Below, in pieces: positions 12,539 through 25,549 of a stretch of DNA of 64,000 nt (position 1 is its first letter; the number at the start of each line of letters is the position of its first letter). The stretch comes from Trogon surrucura. Its lineage: Eukaryota; Chordata; Aves; Trogoniformes; Trogonidae. The position numbers and the translations under genes are program-made. The stretch covers positions 14,367,001 through 14,431,000 of the forward strand of contig CM036618.1 in the NCBI GenBank assembly GCA_020746105.1. The letters run 5' to 3'. The notes under the pieces are model-generated. The model had not been told where the DNA came from and ran no database searches. It saw only the letters and a program-made list of their open reading frames with translations.

Positions 12539-15500
12539 ATGTTTCAAAGCACCAGTACTGCTTGGTGGAGAAGAACTGAAGGAAGTCTTAACCGTAGTTT
12601 CATGAGCCATCAGCATGTAGACTCTGTTTCCAGCACTGGAACAGCACTAAAACACTTGCATGATGGCTAAATCCTCAGGAATTTTTCATGTTGACTCATC
12701 ATCTATCATGACATAACTGCTTGCAGTATCTTGAGAAATGGTTCACTCCACAGCAGCTGAGAAACCAAATGCTGTATTCTAATACTGATTATGATTTGTG
12801 GGGTACCTTTTGACTAGCAATGTCATGTTCACCTTTCCATGCACAAAGTGAGTATTCTGTGATGACTTGAACCTACTTGTAAAAGAATTAACAGTCTTAT
12901 TTAAGGTCAGCATCATAGTTCTCTAGGAGCTGTGAACATTCAGTAGGATGTTTAGCAGCTTTAGCTCATACCAATCCAACTAGCATTAGAAAGGCTTCAT
13001 AATTATAACCTCCAAGAAGATCCTTCTTCAGAAAATGTGACTGGCATTATCTATGCCTAACTATCATCCTGATTTTGTCTTCAAACAGGTCAGTGTCCTA
13101 ACACACACACAGACACACCAAAGCCACTCACATCTGAAGTCAGTGAACTATGTCTCGGTTACATAGACATCCACTCCAGCAGTTCAGTCTGTATTTGGTG
13201 GTTGTCTTTTCAAGGACTGAGACCGATACAGCCAGAGACAGGCTGAGTTACAGTAAACCTAAACCAACTGGACCAAAAGCAATTCCCTGGCCTGCCAGCC
13301 TATAACCTCAAGCGTATCTCAGTTCTACAAATATGGTTATAGATAAGTGCTTTATACTACACACATACTGGTAAATTGAGGACTTCTTGCATGTGGGTAC
13401 AAGCATTGAATCTTTATAATTTAAATTATTAAAATATTTGAATCATGCCTTGAAAAGTTTTGGCCAAAATAATCTCATATCTAGTGCATGTGAGTTAGTG
13501 CATAGGTGAGGGATCACTCCCAGCAGACAGTCTGAATGTGACCATCTAGTTTCAAAGGCCAAGAAAGTTAAGTTATATGAATGCTGCCAGACTATAACTG
13601 TTGGCCACAGGTCTAGAGAATGGGCCCGGTAATTGTAATTTATTAGTGTGATTATAGTCCAACTGTCTCTGGAGTCATGCAGCAGTGTGGAGAGTGTGGA
13701 AAACCATATGTTTTCACTTCCTACAAAATGCTGTCTTTTGAAGTTAGGGCTGAAAGGGACAAGGAAGGAGGGATATGAAAAGAGCATAAGAGGAATAGAG
13801 AACAGTGGAGTTGCAGTGTAGTGCAGGGAATGGTTTATGCTCACACAGCCTGAGGAATGTTTGCACTTACACCCTGCTACCAGACTTTCCCCTGCTTGCA
13901 TACCTCATTGTTTTTACATATGATTTCCTGCAACAGAGTGTGCTGCAGGCAGGGGCATCCAGCCAAAATGCTCACTGAGCTCTGCTCCTCCTGTGTCACT
14001 TGTGGCTATGGGGGACCTTCATGGGGACTCTTAACTAGGGCAATGAGGTAGACTACAACAACATTCCTGGGTACATGAGAAGGCTTCCAGAAAGCAAAGA
14101 AAGCATAACATTTCTCTTGTACCTACATGCCTGGTCTCTTTCAAGACCCTGAGGCTGCAGCCACAGTGAGAAAGAGCTAAATTTGAGAAGTGATAGGTAT
14201 GGCTGGAGTTTGATATGAAGGTGTCAGTATGCAGGCTGGACTCACTTGGGTGCACAGTCGAATCAAAGTCAGGGTTTTTTTCCTAGCTTCAAGGTACATA
14301 ACACTATAAAACCTTAATTTTGTTCTGAAGAGTACAGTTAGCAATGGTAGTGGATGATGAATCTAGCCTCACAGTTGCTCCTACATGCAATACTCTCTGG
14401 ATTTGCTTCGTTCAGCATTACAAGAAGATTATCTGGGGACAGGATACATCTCCTACAGTAAAAAACTCCTTGTCAAGGGAGATGTGAATATTCCAATAGC
14501 TAATGTTGGTCCTACCAGATAGAAAGGAACCAGGGAAGAGAGAAGTGTGTCATGCTTCATCTCTAGACAACTCTATCACTTCTCAAGGTTTCTGATAGTG
14601 AATACCAAAGAACATCATATCATAATGTAAAGGAGGTACAGACTCACACAAACTTTTTTTTGTCATAGGTTTTTTATGTCATATATATTCTGCAGGCAAG
14701 CAAAGGGATTGATTTGGCACTATAATGGTAGTCAGAGACAAAATCTGAGACGGCTTTTGTACTATACTTCCTTTCCTGCTACACAGAATAACAGTTACAA
14801 ACCAGCAAGACAAAGAATTGATGCGATTACCAGTGTAACAATACATTTCAGAGTGTCTGCATTTCCCTCACCTTGTCTCTCTGGGATTGTCTTGAACGGT
14901 AAGTGCTGCTATTTATTATAAATCGCCCAGGGACATTTCAGTTCCTGCTGTCTTTCTTGATATGACTACCTATGAATAACTTCTTTACTTCCAGACAATC
15001 GTTCAGTTTATGGGGACTGATTTTGGTGTTAAAAAAGTACGTTTTTTCCAAACATAACTTTTTCATATTGGGCTTTGCAACTGAACACTTACTAAAGAAT
15101 TCTGAGCATGGAATGTTGCTTTTCTGTCTGACATTCTGTAACATATTTTGGTCTAAGGGTAAATACTAATTACTCTGTAAAACCAAATGAAAAGGATTTC
15201 ATTCAGCTGTCTTGTTTTAGACACCTAATTTATGTGCCTCTGGGTGTGATTTCAGGAGATTCTAGTTTTAGAGGCAAAGACAGCTTAAAAAGCTGTGCTG
15301 CAATTCATCACCTCCTGAGCTGTGGTGACCCAACGCTTTGTGAAATCATGGTGTAAAACACATCACAGTGGTAGTTAAATACTAGTTGTATTTAACCTGG
15401 AAAATTTCACCTGTTCAATTGCTGCATAACCTTGTAAATTGAGGTAGTAAATGTTGGTATGGCTGGTGCAGGGGTATGGCATGATGGTTAAGAAGTTCTT

Positions 15501-16639
15501 AATCTAGCTCTTCTCCAAAATATGTGTCTTGTAAAGTACTCCAGAAGTCTGGAGCCTCATTCTCTTGAATTACCATATTTTTGTGTCGATCATGATAAAT
15601 ATAATTGGAGGATTGAGAACATAAGTCAACTCTGACTACTTTCTAAAGGAAATTATTTCATTTCACTGGTGTTTTAGGAAGGCTAGGAAGAAAGGAGTAC
15701 TGTCAAATCACCTGGCTGGAACTTCTATAATACACCTGAATACACCCTAGTGAATACTTTTAAAGTAGCTACATACAATCCTCATGCAGTCAATAGAGAA
15801 AGGCAAATAATATCTGCTATCTATATTTAACAATAAATACTATATGTATTTAGGGAGACAAGATCTCATCATGAGGGCTGCAGACATGTTTCCAACAGTT
15901 GGTCAGAGAAATAATTTTAGGCACCTAAAATTCTCATATGAATTACAGACTATGTGTCCCCACTATGATCTTACTTCATCATCTAAATTAGGTGTTGTCA
16001 GTATGAATATCTCCAATGAGTGATGCTGAGGGTAGTAACTGAAAACAAAAAAGCAGCATCCTGAAAACAGTTATGCTCCTCCTTTTTTGTCAGCTATTAA
16101 CACTACTGCTCTGGGAGTCTTTAGTTGTTCATTTTTTTTTTCAGCTTTCAGTTCCCTTTTCCCCCAAAGGGATGGTGTAAAGGGATTTAGCATGGCAGAA
16201 GGCCTGGGCCCAGGGAACTGTACTCTGTGCAGTCGATGTGACAGCCATATTGTGTAAAGGGAAAGTCTGATTATTTTTCCTCTGGTTATTGGAAACATTC
16301 ACTGAAAATACAGAGAAAAGCCTGCAGAATTAAAACCTAATCGGTTCATGGAATTGAACTAATAAGAGTATTAACACAACTAATTTTTAAGCAGTCTAAA
16401 TCATGTGGGGTTTCTTTCCCCAAGTGGAAGGTACTGTTGAACCTATGTGCAACCCCCCCCCATCATCTCTGTATACAGCCCTTTACAGAAATCTATGAAA
16501 TGCGAGAGAGCTCTTTTTGGGCAATTTCACTGTCAGGGAAGAATGCAGGAAGGGTGGAAAACCAGCTTTCTGATGGAGTAATTTTAGATTTTATTGTAAT
16601 GCCTGCCAGTGAATATTCCACATGCAGAGATTACTAAAG
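12539..16639. other. Unique DNA, no gene recognised
   Basis: The longest frame outside CR1 in the window, 152 codons at 13443-13901 on the minus strand, lies here. It has no recognisable domain and no supporting splice or promoter context, so it is not called as a gene. A short CA repeat is at 13101-13119. Confidence 0.4.
13101..13119. repeat. Short CA dinucleotide repeat
   Basis: Five AC units, then AG, then further AC units; imperfect. Confidence 0.8.
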
Positions 16640-17360
16640 CAAACTGTGAAAGGCCACAGCCTGCCCTGTAACCCCAAAAGGATGTTGGGCTTGGCTGTCT
16701 TCCAGGGCAGCAGGATGTGTGGCCCGGATTAGAACAGGAATATTCCTAACATTCATTGCTTTTTAATGATGTCATGCTTGCTAGCTATTGCAACTCCTTT
16801 ATGCTTTCCTCTGTAAAAGCTCTTCTAATACTACCAAGGCTTCCTGATGAGAAAACATTTCAAAATAAGGCTGTAGGAATCAAATCCATGCAATGATAGA
16901 AGTACAGGGGTGCTAAAATGTACAGTATATGAAAAGAGTGACTCAGCTTTGATGGTTGTACTGTTATTACTTGTGTGTCAAATACTGTAAAATGAACTCA
17001 ACAATGCATGCTAAGTGGTTATTTTAATGGTTTTGGTTTTATCAATTAAAAAAATGTATTTTAAAGGTCTTGTTTTGCTTTATACTGTATCTGAGCATGC
17101 AATCCAATGATGAAAAAAGTTAACATTTTATTTAATATTGCAATCATTTTATTTCAGGAAGGATGTAATCATTAGACTACAAAATGAAACATGTATATTC
17201 ACATTTTGTGGTAATGAAAAGCATGCTAGCTGCCTCTTGTCATGACATAGGAATTCTGGAAATCAACAGGATTTTTATTTATATTATAATTATAACTCCG
17301 TTAATCAATTATAAATTGCTTTTAGCTAATTACAGCTACCAGTTGCATAGGAAAACATAG
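16640..17360. other. Possible conserved non-coding element
   Basis: This stretch lacks repeats and long open frames but is rich in homeodomain-type TAAT/ATTA cores, above all at 17275-17345, where several occur in about 60 bases (TAATTATAAC, GTTAATCAATT, GCTAATTACAG). That texture is typical of deeply conserved vertebrate enhancers. Conservation cannot be seen from one genome, so this is a suggestion only. Confidence 0.2.
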
Positions 17361-18119
17361 TGGAGGAGGAAGCCCCAAAATATTTTTTAGCAGTAAGAGT
17401 TTCTAACAATGTTCCTACTGGTCCCATCAAAACTAAAGTGTTGAGACAAAATGACTCTCTGTCTCACTGTAAATGGAAATAAATAAAGAATCTATTACCT
17501 TTTAAAGGTAATTTTATCTGCACCCTTTCTAATATATAAGCTCAGGAGCTGGGATCATTCTGGAATCAATTCCTACATGGCACTTTCTTCCTAGAACAGG
17601 TTCTTTTGGGGGCTGCCAAAGAGCACAAGAAAGGCCATAGAGGGATCCTGTCATGAGCAGAGTCACTGTGGCCAACTCTGCCTCAACCACCACAGATTTC
17701 CAAGTGCATCCAGGCACTCTCATGCCTAATGGGTCCAGCTGCACTGCACTGCTCTTGCCTCATCTGAATTTCTGTTGGCTAAAGGAAAGGTCCATTGACA
17801 TGTCTTTCCACCTCCGCAGTACTGGCAAAGATAAAGATTTAAGAGGCATGTGTTTACATTCTGAGCTTCACCCTCTCCTCACCTCCCCATGGCTGCTTGG
17901 ACCTCTGTCACCTTCACCAAGTAGGTGCTGCCCCATCCTCGTGGAAGGGCCTGATGCCCACTGGAGCTGTTGGCAAGGCACCCTGTCACAGGATCTGTCA
18001 CAGGACCTGTGACTGCTTGCACAGGCCTGGTGTGCCTCCCGCCATGGCTTTCCTCACCTGGTGCTTGCTTTTGTGAACAGGACAGTCACCCCTGCCAGTC
18101 CCTGGGGATCCTGGTCTGG
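17361..18119. other. GC-richer unassigned segment
   Basis: From about 17530 the base composition becomes clearly richer in G and C than the flanks, up to the CR1 piece at 18120. A plus-strand frame of 119 codons (17653-18012) has no recognised domain. The segment may be an old, unrecognised repeat or a decayed exon region. Confidence 0.3.
17983..18013. repeat. Short tandem repeat, 12-base unit
   Basis: CTGTCACAGGA, then TCTGTCACAGGA, then CCTGTGAC: about 2.7 imperfect copies. Confidence 0.75.
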
Positions 18120-18255
18120 TGAATGCCCACCCTCTCAGGGAAGAGCCTTTCCCTCATGTCCATTCTGAACCTCCCCTGACACAGCTTCATTCCATTTCCT
18201 TGTGTCCTCTCACAGGTCGCTAGAGAGAGATCAGTACCTCTCCATCCACTGCCCT
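18120..18255 (-). mobile_element. Old CR1 LINE fragment
   Basis: Antisense to a distinctive CR1 ORF2 block: CATTCTGAACCTCCCCTGAC, then CAGCTTCATTCCATTTCCTT, then GTCCTCTCACAGGTCGCTAG. There is no tail and both borders are vague. It belongs to a different subfamily from the young copies in the window. Confidence 0.65.
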
Positions 18256-18599
18256 CCTAAATCTTCATCAAGCTAACTTAATTCCAACAGAGCAGAAGCA
18301 GGTAACTCCTTCCTGGGAAAATGGGAGCCTTTTAATAAATCAATTGATTAGGCTCTGCCTTTTATTTTTTTTCTGAAAACTTTAACAATATAGATCTGAT
18401 GTAAATTATTTTCAAGTCTAATGTGACTGAAACACCACATTTACTTCCTTTGTGCCAAATTCTCCATAAAATTTAACACTATCAAAAGATTTTAAGTGTA
18501 CACAAACAGTCCCACGGTAACAGTTTGTGCAGAAAGCTGAAGGAGATTAAGGAAATAAACCTTGTTCTGATCATGAGAATGAATCATGACAGTCAGCAG
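18256..18599. other. Unique AT-rich spacer
   Basis: Nothing recognised between two old CR1 pieces. Confidence 0.4.
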
Positions 18600-19348
18600 G
18601 AGCAGTGCAGTTCTGTGCCTGGGGCAGGATGACCACATGCGTCAGTATTGGCCCAGAATATTGCCCTGTTGAAAATGACATCAGGGGTTGTGGTAAATGG
18701 CAAGCTGATTACAGCTAATACTGTGCTCTCATCACACAGAAAACTGCTTATTTGGCTACAACTGGAGCAATGTGGCTAGTCAGTCCAGGAAAACTAGTAT
18801 CCTCCTCTGCCTGGCAGTGGTGAGGCTGCACTTGGAATGCTGTGTTGTGTTTTGGGGCATCTAGTTCAAAAACGGTTCTTCAGAAATTATGTGGTCCAGC
18901 AGATAGCTACTGGTATGATTGAGGGCCTGTGGACAAAACTTGAACAAGTTTGACTCCTTAAGTCTGACAAAAGTGGAAGACGAGTCAATATAACCCAAGT
19001 CTACAGTCTGGAGCCATGAATATGGTGGAGCCAAACTTTTCTTGGTGGTAACAGATGGTAAAACAAGACACAAGAACTACATGTTGCCGTTTGGAAAGGT
19101 CAGGCTGTGCATTAGGAAAAACTTACGCACTTGGAGAGTATGGCAGCAAGAGAACAGGTTACTCAGAGAGATACTTTCTCTGTCATTAGAGGTTTCCAAG
19201 ACTCAGCTTGCTGCTGGCTTTCGGCAACAAGCTGGACAAATCGAGGGCTAACCTGACCCAGTGACTAATTCTGCTGTGAGAGAGAGGAAGGGAGGTTGGA
19301 GCAGACCTCCAGCTGCCACTCTTAACCAACTTGTCAGCAATTCTGTGA
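18600..19348 (+). mobile_element. Degenerate CR1 LINE 3' portion
   Basis: The plus strand keeps recognisable CR1 landmarks in the right order: CAGGGGTTGTGGTAAATGGC near 18673, GTGAGGCTGCACTTGGAATG at 18820-18839, GGTTTCCAAGACTCAGCTTG near 19190, GGAGGTTGGAGCAGACCTCC near 19290, and a one-octamer tail (AATTCTGTGA) ending about 19348. Stops and indels break every frame, so this is an old copy. Confidence 0.75.
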
Positions 19349-22295
19349 ATTGCATACAAGGTTAGATATGTAGTCCTTAATGCCGTCTCGTTGAGCACTA
19401 CACAGTAATAGATGCTTTGGAGGATGACATAGAAAACTCTGATACAGATAATTATGGAGCAATTTGCTTCAAACTATAAATATATTGTAAGCATAATGAA
19501 TTTCTAAGATTTTTTTTTGTAAAAGTAGTTTGGAATAGGAACGTTAAATGCCAGAAAATGCTTTTAGCAGCCTCCTTTCATTTTAAACACATGAGCATTC
19601 CAGACCAAGGGTTTCCAGGAAAAAACACCTTTAAGCCTGAAATCTTGGTCTTAAACTCCCCACGAGGAATAAAAGTTCTGATTCAGCTGATTCACACGAA
19701 AGAAAAAACAAAGGCTTCCATTACAATCCAGCCCTTAAGGAGCAGTTAGTAACAATTAGAAAATTATTGCCACATCACAGTCCTAGGAGTATGCCCTGAG
19801 GGAAAGGCTTTTGACAGAAGACCACCATTCCTCTGATCTTGCTGCCAGAAGGGGTAAGCACTACTTTCTTATTCACACGGAAGAAAACTCTTCTGGCCCA
19901 TGAATCGCAAGCTTTTGCACTTAAAGCCTAATACTTGCCTGTCTAGCCAGAAATTTAAAAACTCGTTCACATAACACCACTCTGAAAGGCAATAACTTCA
20001 GGAAAGGTGTTGTAACTAATAAACCTTCCCTCCATTTGTGTTTCTTATTGCTTGTGGAGATTTAGGATATGGTTTAGTAAATATTACAGTCAAATTCTGT
20101 CACTGGTTCTAGGTATATACAGCTCTAAAAACTATAGATGAAAGTAGACTTGGCCACAGAGAGGCAGTAACATAGTCATGTTTCCAATTGTAACTCAGTG
20201 AAACTCAGAAAGAAAACAGATTATTCACACTTTAATATTCCAGTCAGAAATCTCTCAATTTACTTCATGATCATATAATTTTTATCATTTAAAAATCTCT
20301 CTAGAAGATAAATACTGTTTAAAAAAAGTAATGTGGTCAGCTAGTTGCAGCTACAATTACAAATGTACTAAATGTCTAGACATTTCAATAGACTGGAGAC
20401 TGCATTTAATAAGACCATAGTAACATTTTGAAAATATTATATTCTTTTGGTATTATCTCTCGCTCGCTTTCTTCTTTTTTTTTTCTTTGTTTTTTTTTTT
20501 TTTTAATGAGGAAACAAAGCTTATATGACCTCTCAATGTCGAGCAGGAAATGAGTAACCGCTTCTGGAACAGAGCACAAAAAGGTCTCTTCACACAAAGT
20601 CTTCAGTTCCTCCATCCCCTCCTTACTTGTATATCTGGAAGGATATCTGCATTTAAAATACTACTTAAAAAGTAAATATGACTGCACTATTATCAACTTG
20701 TTCTACATTGCATTTTATCCTACTCACAAGTCTCTCAAGGTCTCACAGCTCAGATTTATAGGGGGACATCTGACAAGAACATTGACAGTAATGTTACAAA
20801 CAGTAACCCTGAATGTCAAGAGTTTCTTTCCAAAATAGCATCCTGACACATTTTGAGCTGAAAAAAAATATCTGTTTCTCTTGAGCTGAACAGTCATTTA
20901 GGAGAAATTGTATAACCAATGCTGTCAGTATATTGATGCAATTAACTTACATATGCTCACACCAGGTAACTCCTGCTTTATGAGCTCATTTTACAGAAAT
21001 GTTGCCAAATAAATCAGCATTGCTGAAGTGGAATGACATCTGTAGTCAAAGCCAAGTATCCCTCTGTAGAAAATTCCCAGTAAAACCTGAAGTAAATGCA
21101 TCACAGCCAGTTCCCTAGAAGGACAGAAGGCATTATGGAAGCGAATTTCAACTGTTAGTGCAAGATTTGGCTGCTTTCAGCAACTGTTATTATATTTTGA
21201 ATGGAGGAAGCAGAGCAGAGCAACTGAGAAATAACAACGTGTTTTACAGTGAAGTAGAAAAAGACTTAAGGAAGCCTTTCTGTGCTTCAAGTTATAAATA
21301 CATTTTAAAGTTTCAGTTACAAAATTGTGTTGGTGAAAGTAAGCTACCACACATGACAAGAAAAACTGGTATTTACATACGTTCATTTGCTTTCAGGCTA
21401 TTTACAGGGTCAGTAGGATATACTATCTAGTATTCATTCAAAGGAGAAAAATAAATGCTGCAAATGGAGGTGGAGTCCTAGTTCTACAGGTTTTTGCCTC
21501 TGTAATCCCAAGGACAATTGTTTATTAAGGTTTTCTTCTCTCTTCTTATTCTCTTTAGAAAACTACTAACAATATAGCACTGCTGACTATTTCCAGAGCT
21601 AGAATGGTTCAAGATTGGAGTAGAAAGAGTGGATATATAATTTTTAAATGCTAGCAGACCTGCATGGGTGGGGCAGTGTCTGTCTGTGTTATGTCTGGCA
21701 CTAATATAATTCTATTAATCATTCACCTTCATAATCACTAAATTCACTCCCTTCATTCCCTCTCTGCACTTCTAATGGACTCTTTTTCACTTGTGGATCT
21801 TCTGTTTATCCAGAGAACACTGCAGCAGGAATGGGTATGACCAAATAGGCTTTGAATTTAAATGCATGAGCTTCTTAAGGGAAACACACTTTGATTCGGA
21901 TATACACATTTAAATCAGGAAACAGACTTGAGTATGGTTGGGATTAGTGTAGGCCAGGCAGACAGTTTTATGCAAACCTAACAGTATGAGAGTAGCAAAA
22001 TCAGCTCCAGACTCAGTGGAATCTTAAAGCCTTCTGTATCTTTGCTTGTGCACCAAACCCTGGGAGCACTGCTGTATCTAAGAACCTGCTTTAGGCAGGT
22101 GTGAGAAGTCTGTAGAGTTGATATTGTCACAGATTAATGCAGAACAGTTTCTTCCTTTTCATTCATTTCTTGCCTCTGTCCTGCTCTCTCTTCATCCCAG
22201 CCTGGGCACCGGATCCAGGAGCCGAGGCTGTGCTGCTCTGTAGCAGCTCCCTGTAGCCTGTGGCATTCACAGAGTTTTATGAACAACTGAGTATA
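19349..22295. other. Unique DNA, no gene recognised
   Basis: Contains a pyrimidine-rich run at 20475-20504. Open frames of 60-90 codons overlap on both strands near 21.2-21.4 kb and look like chance. A GC-richer patch at 22190-22260 just before the next CR1 is unassigned. Confidence 0.4.
20475..20504. repeat. Poly-T tract
   Basis: T-rich run ending in 15 consecutive T; read on the minus strand it is a poly(A) stretch, but no retrocopy body was recognised beside it. Confidence 0.85.
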
Positions 22296-22857
22296 TCACA
22301 GAATCACAGAATCACAAAATGTTAGGGACTTTGAAAGATCATCTAGTCCAACTCCCCTGCCAGAGCAGGGTCACCTACAGTAGGTCACACAGGAACATAT
22401 CCAGATGGGTTTTGAATGTCTCCAGAGAAGGAGATTCCACAGTGTCCCTGAACAGCCAGTTCCAGTGCTCTGTCACCCTCACACTGAAAAAGTTTTTTCT
22501 AATATTTTTATGGAACCTCCTATGTTCCAGCTTGCATCTATTGCCCCTTGTCCTGTCATTGGACATCACTGAGAAGAGCCTGGCTCCATTCTCCTTACAC
22601 TCCGCCTTGGCATATTTATAAACATTCATGAGGTCACCCCTCAGCCTCCTCTTCTCCAAACTAAAGAGACCCAGCTCCTTCAGCCTTTCCTCGTAAGGGA
22701 GATGTTCCACTCCCTTCATCATCTTTGTGGCTCTGCGCTGGACTCTCTCAAGCAGCTCCCTGTTTCTCTTGAGCTGAGGAGTCCAGAACTGGACACAATA
22801 TTCCAGATGTGGCCTCACCAGGGCAGAGTAGAGGGGCAGGAGGACCTCTCTCGACTT
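22296..22857 (-). mobile_element. CR1 LINE 3' end with intact C-terminal frame
   Basis: On the minus strand the piece runs from a truncated 5' end near 22857 to a tail of three ATTCTGTG-type octamers at 22296-22320. The frame at 22375-22818 (147 codons) is continuous from [12 protein letters not shown] to the natural end FLCDLL. It shares the [12 protein letters not shown] signature with the copy at 55146-56179, so those two form a second subfamily distinct from that at 11.6 and 29.6 kb. It lacks the reverse transcriptase core. Confidence 0.93.
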
Positions 22858-24488
22858 TTTGCATCTTTATATTCTCTTTCATCTGTGTCGATAGATGGGA
22901 GGTACAAGCCTTACATTTGGAAATCAAAAGTTCATCTTGTCACTTCATTAACAGCAATGTAGCCATCCTCTCCACAGTTACACTCTGATACTGGATCCAA
23001 ATATCTGTCCTACTTCATTTGCATGTGCCATCACAGAATTAAATTATTCAGTCAGGCCTAAGTACCCAGAGTCAATCTTGGGGAAACAGTAGAAAAACAG
23101 TATTGAAGGAGCAGACCAGTGCAACCTTCCACAGACATCCACTTCCAGGAGTTACTTTTCTCCATACAACATCTATAGAGCTCTTCAGCCGCTGCCATCA
23201 AGGGGCTGTACTGCAGACCTGGGACGGGTCTCCTGGCAGAAGAAATCAGTTTTGTCAAAGTTTCTGAGATGTGTGACTTGCCTCACAATTCTTATCCATC
23301 ACAATCTGGATGCGGACACTATTATCTGAAGCCACTTTTGTTTTGTGATTAAGCAGAGTTTTAGGGGTTAAAAGAAAAAAAGGAAAGAGAAAGGTAGAAA
23401 CCTTTAAACACAGCCTGGCAATGAACTCATAACCTACAAGAATCTGTAGGCTATTAGCACTCAGTGACCCATCAAGTTCTTTGCTTTACAGTCCTCATTA
23501 TCTCATGGTTGATTGAACTCATGCAAAATGACATTTATTTATTGATTTACTTGTAAAAAAAGGACATTAGGACTATTTAAAAATAGGACTAACTCAGTTA
23601 TTCTAAGAACCCAATTTTTCAAAGTCTGTCATTTAAAACTGAATATGGTTATGTGTAATCTTCCTTGTAGTTCTGCATTCTCAATTTGAAATCTACTTAA
23701 TTGCTTTATACATATTTTACAAGAAGTTTTTCACCTGTTCTGACATTTTAAGTCCTTCTCTGGACACCGTACCTACCCAAGAAAATTCACTTGAAAAGAA
23801 AAACGGGCTACATAGGGATCTATTCCTTGCCCCTGTGTTCTCCAGCTCAAATATCTTCCTATATATAAAGACTAACCTTAAAGCAGCAGCGTGGCTCTTT
23901 GCCCACTTCCCTCCCTGAAAAGGAAACTGTCACTTCCAACTACTTCAGAAAGTTAATTCTGTAAAACAGCCATGCTGCAACCCTGCAACAATGCACAGTT
24001 TATTCTGGGTGGCTTTGGAATTGCCTCTGACTCCTGCTCATTTCCCAATAATTACTGATAATTACACCACTCAAAACAAAATGAAACACAACAGACTCTT
24101 TCAAAGCTGTGGAAACAAAGTTTGTCCAGAAACTGACCTTCCCGTTTGGAGGTGAGAGGAAGTGTGCATGGAATTATATAGGCATGATGAGTTGCTTTCT
24201 AACTCATTTTGATAGAAATCAACAAGCATAGGCAGGAGGAAAACCAAAGCAGTAGCTTTAAGGAGCCCCAGGCAGCAAGCTACATGCAGGCTTAGGTTTA
24301 TTCAGTGGCTTTCGGAGCTGTCAATGTTCTGTCTCGCCTGTTATCTTAATATACTGCAACAATGGCAATGATAAACAACATACATTTAATATAAACCCTT
24401 CTTTGCTTGTTTATAGAAAGAGTTTCTTTGGTCAGGGTATAAACATCTTTGAGGTCTTTTTAAGGCTCATTGCCAGAGTCAAAAAGCA

Positions 24489-24518
24489 GGGGGGGGAAGG
24501 CTGCTGGGGGAGCTGGGG
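24489..24518 (+). other. G-rich run, possible G-quadruplex
   Basis: Eight G, then five G, then four G within 30 bases, separated by AAGGCTGCT and AGCT. The first spacer is longer than the classic limit of 7, so folding is only possible, not predicted strongly. Confidence 0.4.
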
Positions 24519-24676
24519 AAGACCTGCCAAGTCTCACTTATACAGCAAAACAGTCTTTATGGCATTTCGCCTTTTTCTGCAGACTAGTTTTGCAGCATGC
24601 TTCAGTCAGACACTCAAAATGACACCCATCCTAAGTTTCAATCATCCTCATTTGAATCGCCCTGGAAGGAGCAAGG

Positions 24677-24945
24677 GCCTTGTAACTGCTTTCGAACTGC
24701 AGGGTTACAGTTTTGGCAGAAAGAGGCCTTGGACTTGTGATGCTGCGTTCACATCCGTACAAGAGCTGAGGCACAAAACAGCCTTGAAGCTGTGATGCTG
24801 CATTCGTCGCAGGGTACACGTGCAGGCATCCATGGGCCTTGGAGCTGTGACATCTGGGCCGGCACTCTGACGCTTAAGTTCCTTCAGCGCAAGAAGTGAC
24901 GGATGGAGGGGCCTTGGACTGCAGACAGTAGATGTGGAGCAGTGT
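24677..24945 (+). repeat. Degenerate minisatellite, about five units
   Basis: The motif GCCTTGGAGCTGTGATGCTG, or a close variant, starts at 24677, 24726, 24781, 24836 and 24911, giving steps of 49, 55, 55 and 75 bases. Units two and three keep the same length and best match each other in the first 25 bases; the rest of each unit has diverged. CpG sites are frequent compared with the flanks. Confidence 0.6.
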
Positions 24946-25240
24946 TTATGTGCATTGCTCACATGTACACACATTCTGAGATCTACTGAAGTCCCACAGT
25001 TCCCTCAAAAGCTTAAAAAGCAAAAAAAAATCCCTTTTCATACGAAGGCTGTGTGGATAACTTTGAGATATTGCTGCACCACCTTTAAAGGCAATAGAAA
25101 GCAACCAGCTGAATTCCTCAGCTTTTCAAAAATAGCTTCACAGCTGGTTAGATTCATTTGTTTTCCTTTTGGCATTCCTCCCCTGGATTTAGTAAGCATG
25201 ATCAGCTGCTATCCTCTGGAAGCACTATAGAAGCAGACCC

Positions 25241-25256
25241 ATTATTATTATTATTT
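25241..25256. repeat. (ATT)5 microsatellite
   Basis: Five perfect ATT units plus one extra T. Confidence 0.85.
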
Positions 25257-25549
25257 ATCATTTGTAAATACCAACAATGTGCTGCATCACAGTTTGTCAT
25301 ACAGAGAGCAGATGGTTTATTGTGAGGTTAACGTTGATGTCGTGAAAAAGCCAAAATCAGAACTTAAGAGGTACTGCATCTGATTTGCCAACCCCATCAC
25401 TCCCACGAATGCTATGGAATGATTGACGAATATTGGATTCAGCATGGTCAATGCCTACAATTTTCTTGTGTCCCACAATGACTAAGAAATATTTTAATAT
25501 TTCTGTGGAAATTATGCTATTCCTCAGACAGAAGATATGGGCTTGATGC

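Larger units (their letters stand above)
22858..25549. other. Mostly unique DNA with a GC-richer minisatellite island
   Basis: Unique sequence to about 24480, then a G-rich run (24489-24518) and a degenerate minisatellite (24677-24945), then an ATT repeat. A 130-codon plus-strand frame (24403-24795) runs over the G-run and the first minisatellite units and is not a credible gene. Confidence 0.4.

Noticed and set aside
13443-13901. 152-codon minus-strand frame, longest outside CR1
   Set aside because: No domain, no signal, no splice or promoter context; length is within chance for 64 kb scanned in six frames.
17653-18012. 119-codon plus-strand frame
   Set aside because: GC-rich composition and tandem CTGTCACAGGA units explain it; no domain.
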